Assembly (NCBI RefSeq): GCF_028714775.1
Contig: NZ_JAQTLS010000002.1
Coordinates: 124,001-188,000, forward strand
Length of the DNA stretch: 64,000 nucleotides
Direction of reading: 5' to 3'
Origin: Thiothrix sp.
Lineage (GTDB): Bacteria > Pseudomonadota > Gammaproteobacteria > Thiotrichales > Thiotrichaceae
Positions 46,374 to 55,633 of this stretch are shown here, in pieces. Numbering within the stretch: position 1 is the stretch's first letter; every line of letters begins with the position of its first letter. A model generated the notes under the pieces. That model worked only from the letters and a program-made list of their open reading frames with translations. It made no database searches and was not told the DNA's origin. The position numbers were made by a program, and so were the translations under genes.

Positions 46374-46489
46374 GTCCGTTCCTCCTGATTAATGTTATTA
46401 GGGGCAAGACTGCATACACAGCCTTGCCCTGTCCTGCTATTTTAGTCTGGTGGTACGGAAGATGCGGTAAACGGCGAATATTCGGTCTT

Positions 46490-48349
46490 CTAAGCGGCGA
46501 GCGTTGGACTACCTTGTGGGCAGTGGATGACCCGCGCAAACGCAGCACCTTCCGGCAATGTTTGTGCCGTGACCCAAATTTGGCTGACCGCCCCTTGGCT
46601 GGTTTCCTGCAAGCTTTGTAGGGTGCTGGTGGTGCGCTCAGGGTCGAAAAAGGCAAACGGCTCGTCAAGGAACAGCAATTGCGTGGCGGTTTGGGTGTTA
46701 TCTGCCAGCGCATTGGCAATCGCCACCCGCATTGCCAGCGCAATCTGGCGTTGGGTTCCAGCGGAAATTTCGTTGAAATCCAAGTAATCGCCTTTCTTTT
46801 CCGACAACACTTTGAGGCTGAAGTCGGGCATCAGTTCGAGTGATTCGTAATGCCCGTGGGTGAAGCGCTTGAGCAGTTCCCCACAACGTTGGCGCACCAG
46901 TTGGTTGAAGCGCCCGATGGAATGCCCCGCATTGCGTTGCAGCAGGTCGATGGCGGTGTCGAAAATAACCCGGTCGCGGCGGATGTATTCCAGTGCTTCT
47001 TCCTGTTGGTCGAGGCTGGCTTGCATCCGTGTGCGTTGGTTCAGTTGGTCGTGTTCCCGGTCGATGTCGCTGTGCAGGGAACGCAGGTATTTGCCAAACT
47101 CGCGGTTGCGGTTTTCCATGCTGACATTCAGCGCATCGGCGGCACTTTGGACGTTACTGGGGTGGATTTCATAACGTTCGGCGGATTTCGCCCATTCCGG
47201 GAGTACCGCAATGTCGGCGTGGTCACTGCTGTGGGTAGGGATGTCGGTCTGCGTTTGTAAGAGGTAATACGCGGCGCTTGTGCCTTCCAATTGCTCGTTG
47301 GCGGGAGTATTGGTGATGTGGAAACCTTCCCGCAGGGTGTTGGCAAGGTTGCTGGCCTGCTGGCGTAACGGGCGCATCCGGCGGATGTCGAGATACCAGC
47401 CGTAAAGCAGCAATGCGGCACTGATTAGGGCAGTGATAGCAGCCACCCGAATAGCAGTCCTGCCGAGCGTGTCACGCAAGCCGCTATCGAGGCTTGCCAG
47501 CCAATGGCTACTGGCTGGCGGGGCGAATAGGAGGAATACCCCAGCCAGTAATGCCAGTACGAACACCAGCAGGCTTACTTTTGTCCAGATGCCCATGCGT
47601 TCCACGTGCTGTTTCAGTACTAGGAAAAGCTCATGGTTCTCGGGATAGCGTTCGGCTTCTTTATCCACCCGTTGCGCCAGTTGCAGGAAATATTGCTGGC
47701 GTTCTTCCAGTGCGGAACCCACGGTTTCCAATTCTGGCAAGCGTGCGTCATCAATCTGTTGCGCGTTCAGGGCTGCTTGGCTTTCCTTGCGGCGGGCATT
47801 CATGCCCTCGATGGTTTGGATGCGCTCGCGGTTTTCGCTTTGCAGTTGCTCGTTCAGGTGGGCATATTCTTTTAAGCCTGCCACCGAGCGCAGGTTATCG
47901 GTATCGCTTTGGGCGCTCTGGGCGTTTTGTTGGTTCCAGTAAAAGGCTTGGATAAAGGCTTTGTGGTTGTAACCGAGCAGGGATTTGAGCTGTTTTTCCA
48001 CCGCTTCGGGGGTGTCGGCGAGGGTGGAGCCTTCTTCCGTCGAAAACAGGGTTGCCATCACGTCGCCACTTTGGTTAATGGAACGGATCAGGCGGTATTC
48101 AAAGCCCCGGTGTTGTAATTTCAGGGTAACGCTGGCTTGTGGGGTTCCCCAGCGGATCAGTTTGGTGGCTTCATCTGCGCCGAATTGCTCGGTACAGCCG
48201 AACAGAGCGAATTGGATGGCATCCCCAATGCTGCTTTTGCCCGATTCATTGCCGCCGGTGACGGCGACTAGCCCGCGCTCCGGCAGGTTGTCCAGTTGCA
48301 AATGTTCGTATTTGCGGAAATCTTTGGCGAGGAGTGCAGTAATGATCAT
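46490..48349 (-). CDS. Membrane-embedded SMC/YhaN-like ATPase
   Basis: A 619-residue AAA-type ATPase of the RecF/SbcC/YhaN class. Walker A is GGNESGKSS (32-40). The ABC signature lies in FNEISAGTQRQIALAMRVA near 538, and Walker B in LLFLDEPFAFFDPE near 575. The coiled-coil arms (about 150-250 and 330-500) are interrupted by two membrane helices near 255-275 and 300-320 (VSLLVFVLALLAGVFLLF and AAITALISAALLLYGWYL). YhaN-type proteins normally pair with an SbcD-like nuclease (YhaO), which is absent here. Its start overlaps the stop of a 69-residue gene (ATGA). Role unknown; DNA or envelope stress is possible. Confidence 0.82.
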   Translation of the reverse strand: MIITALLAKDFRKYEHLQLDNLPERGLVAVTGGNESGKSSIGDAIQFALFGCTEQFGADEATKLIRWGTPQASVTLKLQHRGFEYRLIRSINQSGDVMATLFSTEEGSTLADTPEAVEKQLKSLLGYNHKAFIQAFYWNQQNAQSAQSDTDNLRSVAGLKEYAHLNEQLQSENRERIQTIEGMNARRKESQAALNAQQIDDARLPELETVGSALEERQQYFLQLAQRVDKEAERYPENHELFLVLKQHVERMGIWTKVSLLVFVLALLAGVFLLFAPPASSHWLASLDSGLRDTLGRTAIRVAAITALISAALLLYGWYLDIRRMRPLRQQASNLANTLREGFHITNTPANEQLEGTSAAYYLLQTQTDIPTHSSDHADIAVLPEWAKSAERYEIHPSNVQSAADALNVSMENRNREFGKYLRSLHSDIDREHDQLNQRTRMQASLDQQEEALEYIRRDRVIFDTAIDLLQRNAGHSIGRFNQLVRQRCGELLKRFTHGHYESLELMPDFSLKVLSEKKGDYLDFNEISAGTQRQIALAMRVAIANALADNTQTATQLLFLDEPFAFFDPERTTSTLQSLQETSQGAVSQIWVTAQTLPEGAAFARVIHCPQGSPTLAA

Positions 48350-48555
48350 GCCGATGGCTCCGTATGGCGGGTGGCTTCCAGCCGCGCAATAACCAAGCTT
48401 ACGGCGTCAGCATACACCTGTGGGTCGAAACCATCCGCATTGGCATGGGCGGGGAAGTCTTGCAGGCAAAAATCCGCAAAACGCCGTGCGACCGCCGTTT
48501 TTAATTGCTCTGGTCGTAGGCTCTGGAGGAAATCTGGTGTTGATTTTGACGACAT
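48346..48555 (-). CDS. Small protein coupled to the SMC-like ATPase
   Basis: A 69-residue mostly helical protein (FLQSLRPEQLKTAVARRFADF, DPQVYADAVSLVIARLEA). ATG 48555 follows GAGGACAG. It overlaps the ATPase gene by four bases, so the two are translationally coupled, suggesting a physical partner. I recognise no family. Confidence 0.65.
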   Translation of the reverse strand: MSSKSTPDFLQSLRPEQLKTAVARRFADFCLQDFPAHANADGFDPQVYADAVSLVIARLEATRHTEPSA

Positions 48556-48625
48556 AACTGTCCTCTACATAAATATTTCCCTATAACTATATGCGAAGAA
48601 GCGCAATTTTGCAGGTTGGGAAGTG

Positions 48626-48913
48626 TTACAGCTTGAAAGAAACCAACATCGCCAGCACAAACGCCACGAGGTAAACCCACGGGAAGGCGATCAAGTACGT
48701 GACGAGTTGCGCCGCGCCCTGTGCAGAAGCCCACCACGCGCCAATGCCTGAAATGGCAAACGCAACCGGAACCCCCATTGCCGCGACCAAGAGCGCACCT
48801 GCCCACGGCACTTTCATATTGGCGATGCTGATGACGCTGCCCATTGCGAAGAATGCCCCCAACACGACACCTGCTACGCTTACCGCCGTATTAACCCACA
48901 GAGTTACAGACAT
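48626..48913 (-). CDS. Small integral membrane protein
   Basis: A 95-residue hydrophobic protein with three or four membrane helices (TAVSVAGVVLGAFFAMGSVI, WAGALLVAAMGVPVAFAISG, AFPWVYLVAFVLAMLVSF). It has no recognised family. It lies 70 bases upstream of the 69-residue gene on the same strand and may be part of the same unit. Confidence 0.7.
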   Translation of the reverse strand: MSVTLWVNTAVSVAGVVLGAFFAMGSVISIANMKVPWAGALLVAAMGVPVAFAISGIGAWWASAQGAAQLVTYLIAFPWVYLVAFVLAMLVSFKL

Positions 48914-49023
48914 GCAGATACCTCGCGTTTATGTTTAGGGATAGTGCCATGACTGTAGCACGCGCTGTAACCGCCTGCGCCAGTAATCGCTTAAATAGAT
49001 CGTAACGTTAGAAACAATCCGCT

Positions 49024-49051
49024 TTGAAATGTATGAGCAGATGCTTATACT
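49024..49051 (+). promoter_or_regulatory. Promoter of peroxiredoxin-glutaredoxin gene
   Basis: TTGAAA (49024-49029) and TATACT (49046-49051), 16 bases apart, 33 bases before the start codon. Confidence 0.65.
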
Positions 49052-49083
49052 GCGCCACATTCGATCAATTCAAGGAGAAAACC

Positions 49084-49818
49084 ATGTTCCCGAATAAAGA
49101 AGGCCAACGCATCCCTAGCGTTACATTCCACACCCGCCAAAACAACGAATGGGTTGATGTGCAAAGTGATGCGCTGTTTGCGGGCAAAACCGTGATCGTG
49201 TTCTCACTGCCGGGCGCATTTACCCCGACCTGCTCTTCCACCCACGTACCGCGTTACAACCAGTTGGCAGATACGTTCAAGAAACTCGGCGTGGATGAAA
49301 TCATCTGCATGTCCGTCAACGATACCTTCGTGATGAACGAGTGGAAAATTGACCAGAAAGCCGACAAAGTGACTTTCATCCCAGACGGCAACGGCGAATT
49401 CACCGATGCGATGGGCTTGCTGGTGGACAAAGATGACATCGGTTTCGGCAAGCGTTCATGGCGTTATTCCATGCTGGTGAAAGACGGCGTGGTCGAGAAA
49501 ATGTTCATCGAGCCAAACAAACCGGGCGACCCGTTTGAAGTTTCCGACGCTGATACCATGCTGGCTTACATTTCACCAGAAACCAAAGCGCCGTTGGATG
49601 TGGTGGTATTCACCCGCCCCGGTTGCCCGTTCTGCGCCCGCGCTAAAGGCATGTTGAAAGACGCTGAAATTGGTTTCGACGAATTGGTGTTGAACCAAGA
49701 TTACACCAACCGCAGTTTGCGTGCGGTCGCAGGCGTTGATATGGTTCCGCAGGTATTCATCAACGGTGAGCGCATCGGCGGGTCAAGTGATCTGGAAGCG
49801 TGGTTGACGGCAAGATAA
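49084..49818 (+). CDS. Hybrid peroxiredoxin-glutaredoxin
   Basis: A 244-residue fusion. The Prx5-type peroxiredoxin is residues 1-165, with peroxidatic Cys50 in [17 protein letters not shown]-terminal glutaredoxin covers 170-244, with Cys181-Cys184 in [12 protein letters not shown] and the GSH-binding [16 protein letters not shown]. It reduces peroxides with glutathione, as in Haemophilus and other gammaproteobacteria. ATG 49084 follows CAAGGAG; a longer frame from 49024 overlaps the promoter. A glutathione-reductase-like gene follows, separated only by the GC-rich repeats, so the pair forms a complete GSH peroxidase system. Confidence 0.95.
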   Translation: MFPNKEGQRIPSVTFHTRQNNEWVDVQSDALFAGKTVIVFSLPGAFTPTCSSTHVPRYNQLADTFKKLGVDEIICMSVNDTFVMNEWKIDQKADKVTFIPDGNGEFTDAMGLLVDKDDIGFGKRSWRYSMLVKDGVVEKMFIEPNKPGDPFEVSDADTMLAYISPETKAPLDVVVFTRPGCPFCARAKGMLKDAEIGFDELVLNQDYTNRSLRAVAGVDMVPQVFINGERIGGSSDLEAWLTAR

Positions 49819-49875
49819 CCCCTCACCCCCTAGCCCCCTCTCCCTCAAGGGGCGAGGGGGAACAAGAGGGAAAGC
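49819..49875. repeat. GC-rich palindromic repeat, copy 2 (left arm)
   Basis: Nearly identical to the element before metF (4342-4400): CCCCTCACCCCCTAG, then CCCTCTCCCTCAAGGGG and CGAGGGGGAACAAGAG. It directly follows the peroxiredoxin-glutaredoxin stop codon. Confidence 0.78.
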
Positions 49876-49898
49876 ACAACAATGGTTTCTTCATCTTT

Positions 49899-49938
49899 AG
49901 CCCCTCTCCCCTTGAGGGAGAGGGGTTGGGGTGAGGGG
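49899..49938. repeat. GC-rich palindromic repeat, inverted copy (right arm)
   Basis: AGCCCCTCTCCCCTTGAGGG then AGAGGGGTTGGGGTGAGGGG: the reverse complement of the left arm 49819-49858. The two arms flank about 40 bases and could form a long hairpin upstream of the reductase gene. Confidence 0.78.
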
Positions 49939-49957
49939 TACAAACAAGGAGCAAAGC

Positions 49958-51322
49958 ATGAGCCAACATTACGATTTAATCGCCATCGGCGCGGGCAGCG
50001 GTGGTTTGTCAGTGGTCGAAAAGGCCGCGAAGCACGGTGCGAAGTGCGCTGTCGTGGAAGTCAATGATGACCTCGGCGGTACGTGCGTTAACCGGGGCTG
50101 CGTTCCCAAAAAGGTGATGTGGTTTGCCGCTAATTTGGCTCATGCCCAATACGAAGCCCAAGATTACGGCTTCGCCACAACCCCCGGCAAATTGGACTGG
50201 GGCAAGCTGGTCAGCAAGCGCGATAACATGATCGGCGGGATTACTGACTGGTACATGGATAGTTTTTTGGCTGAAGCGGGCATTGACCTGATCCAAGGCC
50301 ATGCCCGTTTCGTCGATGCCAAAACGCTGAATGTTGATGGCGAAACTTACACGGCTGACCACATCGTGATTTCCACGGGTGGTCGCCCGATTGTGCCAAC
50401 CGATATTCCGGGGGCAGAACATGGTATCACCTCCGACGGCTTTTTCGAGCTGGACGAACAGCCTGCGAAAGTCGCGGTCGTGGGTGGCGGTTACATCGCG
50501 CTGGAATTGGCGGGTGTGCTGAATGCACTGGGTTCAGAAACGCACATGTTGCACCAAGGTTTCCCGGTGCTGATCGGTTTCGACAACCTGATGCGGAAAA
50601 CCCTGCGCACCCAGATGGAACACGACGGCGTGCAGTTCAACGACACGGGCAAGATTGCCAGCGTCGAAAAGCAGGCTGACGGTAAATTGAGCGTCCATTA
50701 CGCCGACGGCAGCACGCTGGAAGGCTTGGATCAGTTGTTGTGGGCGATTGGGCGCAAGACCAATACCGACGACATTGGGCTGGAAAACATTGGTCTGGAA
50801 CTCGCCCCCGGTGGTTTCATCGACGTGAACGACTGTCAGGAAACCAGCGTTCCCGGTGTCTACGCGATTGGCGACATCATCAATAAGCGCGGCGTGCAAC
50901 TGACTCCGGTAGCGATTGCGGCAGGTCGTCGTCTCGGCGACCGTTTGTTCGGTGGCATGAAAGACCGCAAGCTGGATTACAGCCTGATTCCCACCGTGAT
51001 GTTCACGCATCCGCCGATTGGCACGATTGGTTTGTCGGAAGAAGCGGCTCGGGAGCAATACGGCGACACGGTGAAGGTGTACAGCACTGAATTCACCCCG
51101 ATGTATTATTCCTTCGTCAAGCACAAGGCCAAAACCGCGATGAAGCTGGTCGTGGTCGGTGCGGAAGAAAAGATCGTCGGTTGCCACGCCATCGGTTTGG
51201 GTGTGGATGAGATGATGCAGGGCTTTGCGGTTGCTATCCGTATGGGGGCGACTAAGCAGGACTTTGATGACACTATCGCCATTCATCCCGTCAGTGCCGA
51301 AGAAATGGTCACAATGAAATAA
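49958..51322 (+). CDS. gor: Glutathione reductase-like disulfide oxidoreductase
   Basis: A 454-residue flavoprotein. ATG 49958 ([18 protein letters not shown]) follows AAGGAGC. The FAD motif is at 7-16; redox Cys43 and Cys48 are in [13 protein letters not shown]. The NADPH-binding [13 protein letters not shown] is near 168, the second FAD motif [19 protein letters not shown] near 298, and the dimer-interface catalytic HPVSAEE near 444. It regenerates GSH for the glutaredoxin domain of the upstream fusion protein. I judge it glutathione reductase rather than trypanothione/mercuric reductase from context and motifs. Confidence 0.93.
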   Translation: MSQHYDLIAIGAGSGGLSVVEKAAKHGAKCAVVEVNDDLGGTCVNRGCVPKKVMWFAANLAHAQYEAQDYGFATTPGKLDWGKLVSKRDNMIGGITDWYMDSFLAEAGIDLIQGHARFVDAKTLNVDGETYTADHIVISTGGRPIVPTDIPGAEHGITSDGFFELDEQPAKVAVVGGGYIALELAGVLNALGSETHMLHQGFPVLIGFDNLMRKTLRTQMEHDGVQFNDTGKIASVEKQADGKLSVHYADGSTLEGLDQLLWAIGRKTNTDDIGLENIGLELAPGGFIDVNDCQETSVPGVYAIGDIINKRGVQLTPVAIAAGRRLGDRLFGGMKDRKLDYSLIPTVMFTHPPIGTIGLSEEAAREQYGDTVKVYSTEFTPMYYSFVKHKAKTAMKLVVVGAEEKIVGCHAIGLGVDEMMQGFAVAIRMGATKQDFDDTIAIHPVSAEEMVTMK

Positions 51323-51328
51323 TCCTGT

Positions 51329-51350
51329 GGGGCGGAAGATTTTTCGCCCC
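51329..51350. terminator. Hairpin between convergent gor and transporter genes
   Basis: GGGGCG (51329-51334) pairs with CGCCCC (51345-51350) around GAAGATTTTT. It sits between convergent genes but lacks a trailing T run, so a terminator role is tentative. Confidence 0.4.
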
Positions 51351-52249
51351 TACTTCCGTAGCAAACTTACGCCAATCAGCACCAATACCATCCCCGCCAA
51401 ATGAAACCAGCCAAACGGTTCACCCAGTATCAGCACCGCCAAGCCAATGGTGAAAACGGGGCCAATTGTGCCGACAATACTGGTTTTCGCCGTTCCAATC
51501 CGTGCAATGGCCTCGCTGACCATAAAGCTTGGAATTAAGGTGCTAAACACCGCGAGCAACACCCCGTAGCCCCACACGGGTGAGGGCAGGCGGGCTAACG
51601 TTTCCAGCGAATGTGTCGCGGCAAAATGCACGAACACACATACCGTCGAAACCAACATGGCTATGCTGGTGAACAACAAACTGCCCAATTTTCCAATCAG
51701 CCGTTTGCTGAACACTACGTAACAGGAAAACGTCAACGCCGCAGCCGCCACCAAGATTACGCCAAGGTACACATTGCTGCCGCTCAAGGTCGCTTCGTGT
51801 GAATACAGCACCATCACGCCGCTGTAGGTCAACACTAACGCCAGCACGATTTGCTGGGTGATTTTCTCGCGCAAGAACACCCAGCCCAGCAATGTGGTCA
51901 TAATGGGGTAGGTATACAGCGTTAAACGTTCAAGTTGCGCGGAAATGTGCTGCAAACCCTCCATGTCCAGCCACGAAGCGAGGTAATAGCCCATGAAACC
52001 CAGTATTGCCAAGGCCAACCATTCCCGTGGCAAAGGTAAAACCGTGTCCGGTTGGCGCAGTAACCAAACCAGCATTGCCAGATAAAACGGCAACGCGAGT
52101 AACATCCGCAGCGTCAGCAAGGTGGTGGTATCGACCCCGTGGGCGTAAGCCAGTTTGATGAAAATGGACTTGAGCGCAAATAGTGCCGTGCCACCGATGG
52201 CGAATAATAAGCCGGTGTGTAAGGCTTGCTTGGTCGTGTTTTCCCGCAT
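51350..52249 (-). CDS. EamA/DMT-family transporter
   Basis: About 299 residues from ATG 52249 (MRENTTKQALHTG); a GTG six codons upstream at 52267 is the alternative. Ten membrane helices in two EamA repeats (GLLFAIGGTALFALKSIFIKLAY at the start and ILVAAAALTFSCYVVFSKRL in the second half). The second repeat ends with GEPFGWFHLAGMVLVLIG. Substrate unknown; family members export amino acids or metabolites. It is convergent with gor and divergent from nnr. Confidence 0.87.
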   Translation of the reverse strand: MRENTTKQALHTGLLFAIGGTALFALKSIFIKLAYAHGVDTTTLLTLRMLLALPFYLAMLVWLLRQPDTVLPLPREWLALAILGFMGYYLASWLDMEGLQHISAQLERLTLYTYPIMTTLLGWVFLREKITQQIVLALVLTYSGVMVLYSHEATLSGSNVYLGVILVAAAALTFSCYVVFSKRLIGKLGSLLFTSIAMLVSTVCVFVHFAATHSLETLARLPSPVWGYGVLLAVFSTLIPSFMVSEAIARIGTAKTSIVGTIGPVFTIGLAVLILGEPFGWFHLAGMVLVLIGVSLLRK

Positions 52250-52326
52250 GAAAATATTTTCCCCCACTCTTTTGATTTTCTGGATAAGCTCTATAGTGCA
52301 ATGTGATCAGAAAAGGACGACTTATC

Positions 52327-53799
52327 ATGACAGCGATAGCAGACAGAGTTTATACCGCCGCGCAAATACGTGAGTTGGAACGGGTAGCTTTTCAGGAATG
52401 CGGGGTTGTCAGTTCCGGGCTGATGGCGCAGGCGGGGCAAGTGGTTTTTGATGCCATACGCGAAAAGTGGCCGGAGGCGCGTTCCGTGTGTGTCGTTTGT
52501 GGCGGCGGGAATAATGCAGGCGATGGTTATGTGGTGGCGAAACTGGCCTTGCAGGCGGGTTGGCAAGTCACGGTGCTGGGCTTGGGCGATGTGTTGCGGC
52601 TGGGGGATGATGCGCGACGAGCCTACAGTGATTTTCAGGCCGCTGGTGGGCGTGCATTACCCTTCGATGGCGTTGTGCCCATAGCGGATGTGATGGTCGA
52701 TGCGCTCTTCGGTATCGGTTTGGATCGTGATCTGGAAGGGGTGTATGCCGCACTGGTCGCGCAACTTAACCAGCAAGCCTCACCCGTGGTGGCGGTGGAT
52801 ATTCCATCGGGTTTGCACGCTGACACGGGCAAACCGTGCGGTAGTGCGGTCAAAGCGGCGTTGACGGTCACTTTCATCGGGCTGAAAGCCGGTTTGTTGA
52901 CGGGAAGCGCCCGCGATTATTGCGGTGAAATCCGTCTCGCACGGCTGGATGTGCCGGATGCAGCCTATGCGCAAGTTCCCACCGACATGCATTGCCTTGG
53001 TTTGCATACCCTGCAAGCGCATTTGCCGCCCCGCAGCCGTCTGGCGCACAAGGGGCATTACGGGCACACGTTGTTGATTGGCGGGGCGCAAGGCATGAGC
53101 GGCGCAATCCGTTTGGCGGGGGAAGCCGCATTGCGCGTCGGTAGCGGGCTGGTTTCGATTGCCACGCACCAAGAACATGCGCCCACCCTCAACTTGATGC
53201 GCCCGGAATTGATGGTCTACGCAGTGGAATCCCCCGTGCATTTACGCCCCTTGCTGCAAAAAATGGATGCGCTCGGTATTGGCCCCGGCATGGGGCAAAC
53301 CGCGTGGTCGCGCGGCTTACTGACGATGGTGCAAACCGCTGACTTGCCTAAGGTGGTGGATGCGGATGCGCTCAACCTATTGGCGCAAACCCGTGGCAAA
53401 CGCGATGACTGGGTGCTGACACCACATCCGGGTGAAGCTGCCCGCTTGCTGGGCTGTGAGGTCAGCGAGGTGGAACAGGATCGGGTTGCCGCTGCCCGTC
53501 GCTTACAACGCGATTACGGCGGTGTCATCGTGCTCAAAGGCGCCGGAACGGTGGTCGCTTCCGCCACATCGGTAGCACTGTGTCCGGCAGGCAACCCCGG
53601 TATGGCATCGGGCGGTATGGGTGATGTGCTGACTGGAATCATTGCAGGCTTGCTGGCACAAGGGCTAGGATTGGCAGCGGCTGCCGAAACGGGAGTTTAC
53701 GCCCACGCACGGGCAGCCGATCAGGCGGCAGAACGCGGCGAACGCGGGCTGCTGGCGAGTGATGTACTGGCCTGTTTGCGCGAAACGGTGAATCCATGA
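52327..53799 (+). CDS. nnr: Bifunctional NAD(P)H-hydrate repair enzyme
   Basis: A 490-residue fusion that repairs hydrated NAD(P)H. The N-terminal YjeF epimerase domain (1-215) shows VVCGGGNNAGDGYVVAKLAL and VDALFGIGLDRDLEG. The C-terminal ADP-dependent dehydratase of the ribokinase fold (about 230-490) shows HKGHYGHTLLIGGAQGMSGA, LTPHPGEAARL and NPGMASGGMGDVLTGIIAGL. ATG 52327 was chosen (AAAAGGA upstream). It overlaps tsaE by four bases in the common gammaproteobacterial order nnr-tsaE-amidase. Confidence 0.95.
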   Translation: MTAIADRVYTAAQIRELERVAFQECGVVSSGLMAQAGQVVFDAIREKWPEARSVCVVCGGGNNAGDGYVVAKLALQAGWQVTVLGLGDVLRLGDDARRAYSDFQAAGGRALPFDGVVPIADVMVDALFGIGLDRDLEGVYAALVAQLNQQASPVVAVDIPSGLHADTGKPCGSAVKAALTVTFIGLKAGLLTGSARDYCGEIRLARLDVPDAAYAQVPTDMHCLGLHTLQAHLPPRSRLAHKGHYGHTLLIGGAQGMSGAIRLAGEAALRVGSGLVSIATHQEHAPTLNLMRPELMVYAVESPVHLRPLLQKMDALGIGPGMGQTAWSRGLLTMVQTADLPKVVDADALNLLAQTRGKRDDWVLTPHPGEAARLLGCEVSEVEQDRVAAARRLQRDYGGVIVLKGAGTVVASATSVALCPAGNPGMASGGMGDVLTGIIAGLLAQGLGLAAAAETGVYAHARAADQAAERGERGLLASDVLACLRETVNP

Positions 53800-54209
53800 C
53801 CGAAAAGTTACACATTGAAGACGAAGCGGCGATGTTGGCCTTGGGGGCGCAGCTTGCACGGCGTTTTCCCAATGGTGGGCTAATCACCTTGCACGGCGAT
53901 TTGGGGGCGGGGAAAACGACCTTGGTGCGCGGATTGTTGCGGGAACTGGGGCATACCGGCGTGGTCAAAAGCCCCACTTACACACTAGTGGAACCGTATC
54001 AAGTGGGCAACCGCGATATTTACCACTTCGATTTGTACCGGCTGGCTGACCCGGAAGAGTTGGAATACATGGGTATCCGCGATTATTTACGCCCGGATGC
54101 TTTGTGTCTGGTGGAGTGGCCTGAGCAGGTGGGTGAATTGTTGCCCATCCCTGATTTGCAGGTGTCCATCTATCATGCGGGGTCGGCAAGGGATGTTATA
54201 TTGGCTTAA
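53796..54209 (+). CDS. tsaE: tRNA threonylcarbamoyladenosine ATPase TsaE
   Basis: A 137-residue ATPase needed with TsaB and TsaD to make t6A37 in tRNAs. The P-loop is GDLGAGKTTLVRG (about 32-44). Other motifs are KSPTYTLVEPYQ, HFDLYRLADPEELEYMGIRDYL and LVEWPEQVGEL. Its ATG overlaps the nnr stop. tsaC, which acts in the same pathway, is at 61.2 kb in this window. Confidence 0.95.
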   Translation: MTEKLHIEDEAAMLALGAQLARRFPNGGLITLHGDLGAGKTTLVRGLLRELGHTGVVKSPTYTLVEPYQVGNRDIYHFDLYRLADPEELEYMGIRDYLRPDALCLVEWPEQVGELLPIPDLQVSIYHAGSARDVILA

Positions 54210-54376
54210 TTGTTAATTATCATGATGTTGCAATATTGTCATAAAAAACCACTTGAAAAAGCACCCGGTCTGGTTTAATACTTATGGTAATCATCGTATT
54301 TATAGGGCAGTGACGTGGTGGGCATTACATGGGTGTTGTGCTTGCTTGCCGCTGAGTGTTTGAGAGAATCAAGTTC

Positions 54377-55633
54377 ATGAATAGCAATAACGTTACCCGA
54401 AGAGGTTTCCTCCTGAAGTTGGGTGCTTTGGCTGGTGCTGTTGCTACCGGACTGGTTGCCCCGCGCATGTTGGCTGCCAAGGTGAAAGGGCATCTGACCG
54501 GGGCAAAGCTGGAAGGCAGCGTCGGGTCTGTAACATTTTCCCTATTGCTGGATGAGCCAGTCGGTCACAAAGTTTTTACCCTCGCTTCCCCGAATCGTGT
54601 GGTCATTGATTTAGCGGATACCCGCCTGACAGGAAAGTTGAAGCAGGGGGCACATGACCGCCCACCTGTTACCGCCATTCGTTATGCTGAACGTGAGAAC
54701 GGCAGTTTGCGGGTAGTGCTGGATGTGGCGGAAGAAGTGTCCGTCAGCGCCTCCATGCAAGCCGATGGTAGCCAAAATGTCCTCAAGGTCAGTATCAATC
54801 CTACCGGACGTGGCAACACGGGCGGCAAGAAAAAGGCGGCTAGCGAGCCAGAAGAGCCTGTTACGAAACAACCCGCTTCCACGAAAAAGACCAAAGAAAA
54901 GCCAGTTACCTCCGAACCCGCACATGGCAAATTCATCGTGGTCATTGACCCCGGTCACGGCGGCAAAGACCCCGGCGCGATTGGCAGCAATGGAACCCGC
55001 GAAAAAGACGTGGTGCTGGAAGTTGCCCGTAAACTCAAGGCGCGGATTAATCGGGAAAAAGGCATGAAAGCCATCCTGACCCGCGATTCCGACACCTTTA
55101 TCCCGCTGCGTGAGCGTATGGACATTGCCCACCGGCAGAAAGCCGACCTGTTCATTTCCGTCCACGCAGATGCTAACCCCAATGCGCGGGTCAGCGGTTC
55201 TTCCGTCTATATCCTGTCAGAAACGGGCGCGTCCAGCGAAGCGGCTCGCTTGATGGCGGAAAGCGAAAACTCTTACGAACTGAAATTCGGCGACCGCAGT
55301 TTGAATAACACCAGTAATCGCTTGGCTTCCGTGCTATTGGATTTAAGCCAGAATGCCATGATGGATCGCAGCCTGCACGTGGCAAAAGGTATCTTGGGCG
55401 AATTGTCGAAGGTCAATAACCCCTTGCGTTCCCGCGTGGAAAGTGCAGGATTCATCGTGTTGAAATCACCGGACATTCCGTCAATGTTGGTGGAAACTGC
55501 TTTCATTAGCAACCCGACTGAGGAAAAGCGCTTGCGCACCGCTGATTATCAGCAGCGTTTGGCGAGTGCCATGTTTAAGGGCGTGAAGCGTTACCAACTG
55601 GCGCTGGCGGATGCGCAGTCAGCTAATGCCTAA
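54377..55633 (+). CDS. Tat-exported N-acetylmuramoyl-L-alanine amidase (AmiC-like)
   Basis: A 418-residue periplasmic amidase that splits peptidoglycan at division. ATG 54377 (MNSNNVTRRGFLLKLG) gives a twin-arginine signal with the RR pair at 8-9 and a hydrophobic stretch to about 32. An AMIN domain (about 38-145) is followed by a Lys/Pro-rich linker and an Amidase_3 domain from about 195. Zinc ligands sit in IDPGHGGKDPG, GTREKDVVLE, ISVHADAN and the C-terminal catalytic VETAFISNP. It follows tsaE as in other gammaproteobacteria; mutL, often next, is absent. Confidence 0.93.
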   Translation: MNSNNVTRRGFLLKLGALAGAVATGLVAPRMLAAKVKGHLTGAKLEGSVGSVTFSLLLDEPVGHKVFTLASPNRVVIDLADTRLTGKLKQGAHDRPPVTAIRYAERENGSLRVVLDVAEEVSVSASMQADGSQNVLKVSINPTGRGNTGGKKKAASEPEEPVTKQPASTKKTKEKPVTSEPAHGKFIVVIDPGHGGKDPGAIGSNGTREKDVVLEVARKLKARINREKGMKAILTRDSDTFIPLRERMDIAHRQKADLFISVHADANPNARVSGSSVYILSETGASSEAARLMAESENSYELKFGDRSLNNTSNRLASVLLDLSQNAMMDRSLHVAKGILGELSKVNNPLRSRVESAGFIVLKSPDIPSMLVETAFISNPTEEKRLRTADYQQRLASAMFKGVKRYQLALADAQSANA

